14,376 bases of DNA from positions 1-14,376 of the forward strand of contig JACZRM010000019.1 in NCBI GenBank assembly GCA_022576105.1, written 5' to 3'. A model generated the notes under the pieces. The model was not told where the DNA came from and made no database searches. It was given only the letters and a program-made list of their open reading frames with translations. This DNA comes from Chloroflexota bacterium. GTDB taxonomy: Bacteria; Chloroflexota; Dehalococcoidia; UBA3495. Positions 7,378 to 11,425 of the stretch are shown one piece after another; the first letter of the stretch is position 1; every line of letters starts with the position of its first letter. A program made the position numbers and the translations under genes.

Positions 7378-7398
7378 GGGGCAGGTGGAACCTGCCCC
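7378..7398. terminator. Hairpin between the NIPSNAP and acyl-CoA dehydrogenase-like genes
   Basis: GGGGCAGGT (7378-7386) and ACCTGCCCC (7390-7398) are perfect 9-bp arms with a GGA loop, 72 nt beyond the NIPSNAP stop and 90 nt before the next start. On the minus strand it is followed by CTTTCCCC and not by a strong T-run. Probable transcript-end structure. Confidence 0.5.
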
Positions 7399-7440
7399 TG
7401 GCGGACGTAGGAAAACGGCAACAACTGTTAAACTTTCTCA

Positions 7441-7479
7441 GGTCTAATGCCCGGGTCTAGTGCCCAGATCTAATGCATG
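7441..7479. repeat. Three imperfect 13-nt tandem repeats at the NIPSNAP stop codon
   Basis: GGTCTAATGCCCG (7441-7453), GGTCTAGTGCCCA (7454-7466) and GATCTAATGCATG (7467-7479). The last copy contains the NIPSNAP stop codon (TAG, minus strand, 7470-7472) and its final Met-His codons, so the other two look like duplicated derivatives of the gene end. Confidence 0.7.
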
Positions 7480-8081
7480 GGAGAGAAAGCTGCCGGTATC
7501 AGTATCTTGTTCTCTTGTCGTACCAGGAATTCCCGGGTTGGCGGCGGCCAGTGCTCGTTCTTACTGGCTTCGGCCCGTATCTGGTCGCGCTCTTCCAAGT
7601 CCTTGTAGGGCCAAATGTGCACCCACTTGTTAAGTCCGCCCAGTTCGGTGTACATACCGGCGGCCAGCGGGGAGTACTCTTCCCGGTGGGGCACTGCGGC
7701 GGCCCAGCGTTTGAGCACCTCACCCATGGTGCCCGGCTGGTAGGTGTAGGTCCGCATCTCGTAAATGTTGCCCAGGGCTTGGTCTCCACCCAGGGGACGC
7801 ATGAATTCGGCCGGAATGAAAATCTCCGACTCCATGTTCAGTATGTTGCCGGCATTAGGAGGAGGCCATCCCTCTACTTTGGTGCCCCGACACTCTTCCC
7901 GGTGTTCCAGGCTCTCGTAGGGCCAAACGTGGATCACCTGGTTCAGTGGGCCGATATCGGTGTGCCAGAATGCGCCGAGAGGGGACACCTTCGCTCGGGC
8001 CGGCAGGGCCTTGCCGAAATTCTCTTCGAACTGTGCTACTGTGCCGGGCTTCAGGGTGTAGGTTCGCACTTCGTAAATCAT
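7470..8081 (-). CDS. NIPSNAP family protein with two tandem domains
   Basis: 203 residues made of two NIPSNAP (dimeric alpha-beta barrel) repeats. Repeat 1 (1 to about 100) begins MIYEVRTYTLKPGTVAQFEE and contains LNQVIHVWPYESLEHREE. Repeat 2 (about 105-203) begins IYEMRTYTYQPGTMGEVLKR and contains LNKWVHIWPYKDLEERDQ. Each repeat ends in a P-P/E..I(L/F)IPA(A/E)F motif, evidence of an internal duplication. ATG 8081 has GGAG 10 nt upstream. The fold is shared with small monooxygenases and haem-degrading enzymes, but NIPSNAP proteins in bacteria are mostly unassigned and often sit beside catabolic genes, as here next to a flavoprotein and a transporter. A promoter is visible 46 nt upstream. Family certain, function open. 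Confidence 0.93.
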   Translation of the reverse strand: MIYEVRTYTLKPGTVAQFEENFGKALPARAKVSPLGAFWHTDIGPLNQVIHVWPYESLEHREECRGTKVEGWPPPNAGNILNMESEIFIPAEFMRPLGGDQALGNIYEMRTYTYQPGTMGEVLKRWAAAVPHREEYSPLAAGMYTELGGLNKWVHIWPYKDLEERDQIRAEASKNEHWPPPTREFLVRQENKILIPAAFSPMH

Positions 8082-8126
8082 AGCTATTCATCTCCTCCCA
8101 GATTTAGGCCGGTTTTGGGTGCACCC

Positions 8127-8155
8127 AGTATAAGAGTCGAAACGCGCCCAGTCTA
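8127..8155 (-). promoter_or_regulatory. Predicted promoter of the NIPSNAP gene
   Basis: Minus-strand -35 TAGACT (8155-8150, 4 of 6) is 17 nt from -10 TATACT (8132-8127, 5 of 6). Transcription would start near 8119, about 38 nt before ATG 8081. Confidence 0.5.
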
Positions 8156-8286
8156 GCAAAAACGCTGGCTACGGGCAAGCTGGACGCTTCGGCGATAGTG
8201 AATCAACTTGGCGTCCAAGAACGGGGCTTGGTTACACCGCCGAAGGCCGGTGTCCAGATACAATCGGTGTTCAGGCGCTGCAATGG

Positions 8287-8306
8287 ATTCCGGCGCAAGC
8301 CGGAAT
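8287..8306. repeat. REP-like hairpin
   Basis: ATTCCGGC (8287-8294) and GCCGGAAT (8299-8306) are perfect 8-bp arms around GCAA, inside TGGATTCCGG...CCGGAATGACG. This wording is typical of widely dispersed intergenic repeats in many bacterial genomes. It lies in the 287-nt gap between the MFS and NIPSNAP genes. Confidence 0.6.
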
Positions 8307-8329
8307 GACGAGAACTAAACTAACACGTA

Positions 8330-8362
8330 ACCATTTCCGCAAAGCACGTTGCCGGAAATGGT
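8330..8362. terminator. Strong hairpin just after the MFS gene
   Basis: Arms ACCATTTCCGCAA (8330-8342) and TTGC-c-GGAAATGGT (8349-8362) pair over 13 bp with one bulged C around a 6-nt loop. It begins 7 nt beyond the MFS stop codon on the minus strand. No T-run follows, but the position suits transcription termination or 3'-end protection of the MFS mRNA. Confidence 0.55.
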
Positions 8363-8368
8363 GAGTCG

Positions 8369-9583
8369 TCAAGCAGGATCAGCGGCGGCTGCTGGAGCGG
8401 ATAAATGTTTTCGCAGGCCCAGGCTGACCGGCAAAATAATCAGGGTGGCCAATCCCATCACCACCACGGTTACGTTCAGGCTGAAGGCGTCGGCAATGAA
8501 CCCATAGACCAGCGGAGCCAGCACCGTGCCGCCTTCGTTGGTGGTGTAGAAGAACCCGTAGAGGCGGGCCCGGCGCTGAGCGGGAATCAGGTCGGCGACG
8601 CTGGCGTACAGGGCCGACGATGTGCCGTTCAGTCCAATGCCCAGTATCACCATCAGCGGGGCGAAAGCCAGGGGTGGCGACGCCAAGGAAACCACCAGCA
8701 GCAGCGCGGTCATTCCCTTGGTTGCCCACACCAGGTTCACGGTATGATACCGTTCGCCCAGCCAGCCGACCACGTATTTACCGGCGGCTCCGCCGGCGAA
8801 GAGCAGCAGCAGCATCAGACTTATCTGCGCCGGCCCCATGCCTTTGGCGTCCATAACGAAGGGCAGGAATACCAGCGCTGCGCCTCGCGTCGCCGAGTCC
8901 AGGAGACCGACGATGCTGAGCATGACGAATCCAGACATATTTCCCTGGTTGGCGTTGTTTAAGTAGCCCTCTTGACCGGCGTCAATCTGCCTGGCGGGTG
9001 GGCGTCCAATGTCCACCGATCTTTTGGCCAGGGTGGACAGGGCCATGAAGGCCAGTCCGGTGGCGCCCACCACCCACAAAACGGTGCGCCAGCCAAAGGG
9101 TATGGCGATCAACGCCACCAACGGGGCCAGCATCTTCCCCAGGTCTCCGGCGAAGTTGACCGTGCCCACCGCGGTTGACCGTCCCCGGTCATCGTAGGCC
9201 CGCGACACCAGGCTGGACGCCAAAGGATGCTGGGTCCCGCCTCCCAATCCGCCCAAAAAGCTTACCCCCAGCAGCAAGGAAAACGCCGGCGACAACGCCA
9301 TGAAAATGAGGCCCAAAGACACCCAGGCATTGCCCATCACCAGCAGCCAGAACTCTCCGGTGGTCTCAGCCAGGATACCCGCTGGAATTTGCAGTACGGC
9401 GGTGGCCCCGGTGAATAGCGAACGCAGCAAGGCTACCTGGGCAAAGGAAAGGCCCAGGTCGGCTTTGATGATCGGCAGCAGGGGGACCAATAGCGCAAAG
9501 AAGAGGTCGCTCCAGACGTGCATGATGGAAGCAAAGCCCAGCGTCCGCCGCGATTGCGGGGCTTTGGTTACGAAATCAAGCAA
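8369..9583 (-). CDS. Major facilitator superfamily (MFS) transporter
   Basis: 404 residues with about 12 hydrophobic helices in two halves split by a polar loop (about 187-215, RSVDIGRPPARQIDAG). The loop/helix stretch FLGGLGGGTQHPLASSLVSR (about 108-127), followed by DRGRSTAVGTVNFAGDLGK, resembles the fosmidomycin-resistance (Fsr)/CynX-like branch of MFS. In the second half NGTSSALYASVADLIPAQRRAR is the loop motif repeat. The substrate is unknown; drug or metabolite efflux is plausible. The frame opens at TTG 9583 directly after an in-frame TGA two codons-plus upstream, with no visible Shine-Dalgarno, so the start is uncertain; a later Met at residue 21 would cut into the first helix. It is the first of four same-strand genes (MFS, NIPSNAP, flavoprotein, SnoaL-like). 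Confidence 0.88.
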   Translation of the reverse strand: MLDFVTKAPQSRRTLGFASIMHVWSDLFFALLVPLLPIIKADLGLSFAQVALLRSLFTGATAVLQIPAGILAETTGEFWLLVMGNAWVSLGLIFMALSPAFSLLLGVSFLGGLGGGTQHPLASSLVSRAYDDRGRSTAVGTVNFAGDLGKMLAPLVALIAIPFGWRTVLWVVGATGLAFMALSTLAKRSVDIGRPPARQIDAGQEGYLNNANQGNMSGFVMLSIVGLLDSATRGAALVFLPFVMDAKGMGPAQISLMLLLLFAGGAAGKYVVGWLGERYHTVNLVWATKGMTALLLVVSLASPPLAFAPLMVILGIGLNGTSSALYASVADLIPAQRRARLYGFFYTTNEGGTVLAPLVYGFIADAFSLNVTVVVMGLATLIILPVSLGLRKHLSAPAAAADPA

Positions 9584-9632
9584 GACCGGTGCAGCTCATG
9601 GCGTTAGGTTTAGAATGTGGCAAGCAGATTTG

Positions 9633-9674
9633 TCGACCGGGGTTAGTCGCCCGATGTTAGTGTCCCGGTGTTAG
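9633..9674. repeat. Three imperfect 14-nt tandem repeats
   Basis: TCGACCGGGGTTAG (9633-9646), TCGCCCGATGTTAG (9647-9660) and TGTCCCGGTGTTAG (9661-9674), possibly with a more decayed fourth copy to 9688. They lie about 50 nt upstream of the MFS start, in the 462-nt gene-free divergent gap between MFS and queF. Confidence 0.65.
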
Positions 9675-9815
9675 CAGACGAACGCTAGTGTAAGAAGGGC
9701 CCGGCAACCTGTCAAACTTGTTGGATTAAAGTAGGCAGGACTGTAATATGCTGATAGGAACAGACATAAACAACCGGTAGGTTCTCCCGCGAACAGCCCT
9801 GATTTAGTGTGGCTT

Positions 9816-9880
9816 TGATACGCTTCGCTACTCAACCAACATCAGCCCTCGTTGGTAGAGTAAGCCGCGAGGCCGTATCG
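9816..9880. other. Long imperfect inverted repeat / structured element in the MFS-queF gap
   Basis: GATACG (9817-9822) pairs with CGTATC (9874-9879). CTTCGC (9823-9828) pairs with GCGAGG (9867-9872) with one wobble. TACTC (9829-9833) pairs with GAGTA (9858-9862), and ACCAAC (9835-9840) with GTTGGT (9851-9856), round a 10-nt loop. In total about 23 pairs with one bulge, one asymmetric internal loop and one A-A mismatch. It lies upstream of the predicted queF promoter, so it is probably not part of the queF leader. It may be a mobile intergenic repeat remnant or an independent small RNA; no promoter for it was identified. Confidence 0.55.
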
Positions 9881-9945
9881 AGACCATTGCTTCCAGCAGG
9901 GGCACACTCTTAGATAAGATGCCTGGATTAAACAGCCTTCCGGCT

Positions 9946-9975
9946 TTGACAGGGCGGCAAGCAGACGCCTATCAT
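9946..9975 (+). promoter_or_regulatory. Predicted sigma70-type promoter of queF-yhhQ
   Basis: Perfect -35 TTGACA (9946-9951), 18-nt spacer, -10 TATCAT (9970-9975, 5 of 6). Transcription would start near 9982 and give a leader of about 64 nt before the queF ATG at 10046. Confidence 0.65.
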
Positions 9976-9996
9976 GTTTTTCAGAAATGTCCCCGA

Positions 9997-10030
9997 CCCG
10001 ATATTTCCTCTACCCCGATATTTCCTCTAC
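9997..10030 (+). repeat. Perfect 17-nt tandem duplication in the queF leader
   Basis: CCCGATATTTCCTCTAC occurs twice head to tail (9997-10013 and 10014-10030), ending 2 nt before the queF Shine-Dalgarno AAGGAGG (10033-10039). Each copy contains TCCTC, which is partly complementary to the Shine-Dalgarno, so an effect on translation is conceivable. Confidence 0.8.
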
Positions 10031-10045
10031 CCAAGGAGGCGCAAT

Positions 10046-10483
10046 ATGGCCACCATCCCGGAATTGAAGGAGCAGTACGAGAGTCTGGACCAGCAGCTCT
10101 CGTGGAAGAGTGAAGATGCCGAAGACGGGATTAATGCTTCCTGTCTGCTGGCTTTTCAATACGAATTCCCAGAACAAGAATCGGAAGTGAGCATTGACAC
10201 CGACGAGTTTACCGCCGTGTGTCCCTGGACCGGATTGCCCGACTACGGCGCCCTGTTTATCAGCTACGTGCCGGCTCAAAGCTGTATTGAGCTGAAGTCG
10301 CTGAAGTTCTATCTGCTGTCCTACCGCGACGTGGGTATCGTGCAGGAACATGCCGCCAACCGGATTCTCAAAGACCTGGTGGCCCTGTGCCAGCCCCACC
10401 GTATGAAAGTTACCCTGGACTACCGGGTCCGAGGCGGGATTCACACCGCGGTTTCCGCAGAATACAACTCAACCAAGGATTGA
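10046..10483 (+). CDS. queF: NADPH-dependent 7-cyano-7-deazaguanine (preQ0) reductase QueF
   Basis: 145 residues from ATG 10046, which has AAGGAGG 6 nt upstream; an in-frame ATG at 9974 falls on the -10 box and adds a non-family leader. QueF reduces preQ0 to preQ1 in queuosine synthesis, in the cytosol. Visible are the catalytic Cys59 in FTAVCPWTGLPDYG with Asp66, the QueF motif ELKSLKFY (82-89) for NADPH binding, and substrate-pocket Glu101 in VQEHAANRIL. The C-terminal DYRVRGGIHT (125-134) matches the family's PRGGI region. The length fits the short unimodal (YkvM) type. In the Bacillus enzyme the residue before the Glu is His96; here it is Gln100. Followed after 13 nt by yhhQ, the queuosine-precursor transporter, a natural operon partner. 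The assignment is secure. Confidence 0.95.
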   Translation: MATIPELKEQYESLDQQLSWKSEDAEDGINASCLLAFQYEFPEQESEVSIDTDEFTAVCPWTGLPDYGALFISYVPAQSCIELKSLKFYLLSYRDVGIVQEHAANRILKDLVALCQPHRMKVTLDYRVRGGIHTAVSAEYNSTKD

Positions 10484-10493
10484 CCAAGGATTA
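10472..10493 (+). repeat. 11-nt tandem duplication joining the queF stop to the yhhQ ribosome site
   Basis: ACCAAGGATTG (10472-10482) and ACCAAGGATTA (10483-10493) are adjacent copies. The first carries the end of queF; its last base pairs with the next unit to make the TGA stop. The second supplies AAGGA (10486-10490), the Shine-Dalgarno 6 nt before the yhhQ ATG. Confidence 0.75.
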
Positions 10494-10496
10494 ACC

Positions 10497-11204
10497 ATGC
10501 GATTCTCCGGTACCTTCATAATCGTCGTTGCCATTTTTATCACCGTCCTGATTACTTCCAACATCATGGCGGTGAAGCTGATTCACGTCGCGACACTGCC
10601 GGGCCAGTTCATGGGCAGCGACCTGGTCTTCTTGCCCGCCGCGATTATCGTGTTCCCCATCAGCTACATCATCGGTGATGTGCTTACCGAAGTCTACGGC
10701 TTTCGAACCGCCAGGGGGGTTATCTGGCTGGGATTCGCCTGCAACGTTTTGGTGGCCTTGCTGCTGTGGCTGGGCGGGATCATTCCAGCCGAGGTTTTCT
10801 GGCCGGACCAGGAAGCCTACGCCACGATACTGGGCCAGTTTCCGCTAATCCTCCTGGGTTCCTTCCTGGCCTATCTGGTGGGTGAGTTCTCCAACTCGGC
10901 TACTCTGTCGCTGCTGAAGACCTACACCCAGGGGCGCTTTCTCTGGCTGCGCACCATCAGTTCAACCATCGTCGGGCAGGGGATCGACTCATTTGTGTTC
11001 ATCTTCATTGCTTTTGGAATTAGTGGAGCTTTGGGTCCGGAAACTCTCTTCCGCACCGCCCTGTTCCAGTGGTGGGCGAAGATTGCTTACGAGGCGCTGG
11101 CTACGCCGCTGACCTACGCCTTGGTCAACTACCTGAAGCGCAAGGAAGAACTGGACGTTTACGACAGCCCCCGGTCGCTAAACCCGCTGGGTGTGTTCGC
11201 TTAG
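10497..11204 (+). CDS. yhhQ: Queuosine precursor transporter (YhhQ/VUT family)
   Basis: 235 residues, with about six hydrophobic segments: 5-25, 40-63, 74-97, 110-130, about 145-175 and 185-212. Family features are ITSNIMAVKLI (19-29), FPISYIIGDVLTEVYGFRTAR (53-73, here the conserved acidic D-x-x-T-E-V-Y-G stretch), GEFSNSATLSLLK (128-140) and RTISSTIVGQGIDSFVFI (about 152-169). YhhQ/QPTR proteins import preQ0 or preQ1 across the inner membrane. Pairing with QueF makes sense: imported preQ0 is reduced to preQ1 for tRNA insertion by Tgt. ATG 10497 has AAGGA at 10486-10490. The gene starts 13 nt after queF and surely shares its mRNA. No other queuosine synthesis genes are in the window, compatible with a salvage lifestyle, although those genes could be elsewhere. 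Confidence 0.93.
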   Translation: MRFSGTFIIVVAIFITVLITSNIMAVKLIHVATLPGQFMGSDLVFLPAAIIVFPISYIIGDVLTEVYGFRTARGVIWLGFACNVLVALLLWLGGIIPAEVFWPDQEAYATILGQFPLILLGSFLAYLVGEFSNSATLSLLKTYTQGRFLWLRTISSTIVGQGIDSFVFIFIAFGISGALGPETLFRTALFQWWAKIAYEALATPLTYALVNYLKRKEELDVYDSPRSLNPLGVFA

Positions 11205-11239
11205 CAGAGCGCTGATCGGCGTGTTTTCTCGTTGGCAAT

Positions 11240-11332
11240 GGTTCATTTTGAACCAGGCCTGGTGAGCGTGTCCTCTCCGGTGGCATCAAGGACAGAGCGC
11301 GCCCTGAGGGCAGCGAAGGGGCTCAGAATGAC
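11240..11332. repeat. Palindromes and degenerate repeat between convergent genes
   Basis: GGTTCA-TTT-TGAACC (11240-11254) overlaps the perfect palindrome ACCAGGCCTGGT (11252-11263). Downstream, CCCTGAGGGCAGCGAAGGG leads to CTCAGAATGAC (11322-11332), the same word as in the gap at 862-873. The rest of this 221-nt gap is the hairpin listed next. Confidence 0.5.
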
Positions 11333-11358
11333 ATTTTAGGCAAGGCTGCGAAATGGGA

Positions 11359-11386
11359 AGGGGCGCCTGATGATCGAGGCGCCCCT
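11359..11386. terminator. Bidirectional hairpin between yhhQ and the TIG gene
   Basis: AGGGGCGCCT (11359-11368) and AGGCGCCCCT (11377-11386) are perfect 10-bp arms around an 8-nt loop, in the gap between two convergent genes. T-rich tracts are short on both sides. The position suits a shared terminator. Confidence 0.6.
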
Positions 11387-11425
11387 AAGTCGTTTATTAC
11401 GGTTCCAGAGGGTCCGCTGGTCTAG

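Noticed and set aside
7473..8156. Long open frame on the plus strand (227 codons)
   Set aside because: Mirror of the double NIPSNAP gene; no ribosome site and no recognisable protein features.
8405..8962. Plus-strand frame rich in Gln, His and Gly
   Set aside because: Antisense shadow of the MFS transporter.
9779..9800. AGGTTC...GAACAGCCCT stretch considered as a preQ1 riboswitch for queF
   Set aside because: Lacks the A-rich tail and pseudoknot of class I preQ1 aptamers and lies upstream of the predicted queF promoter.
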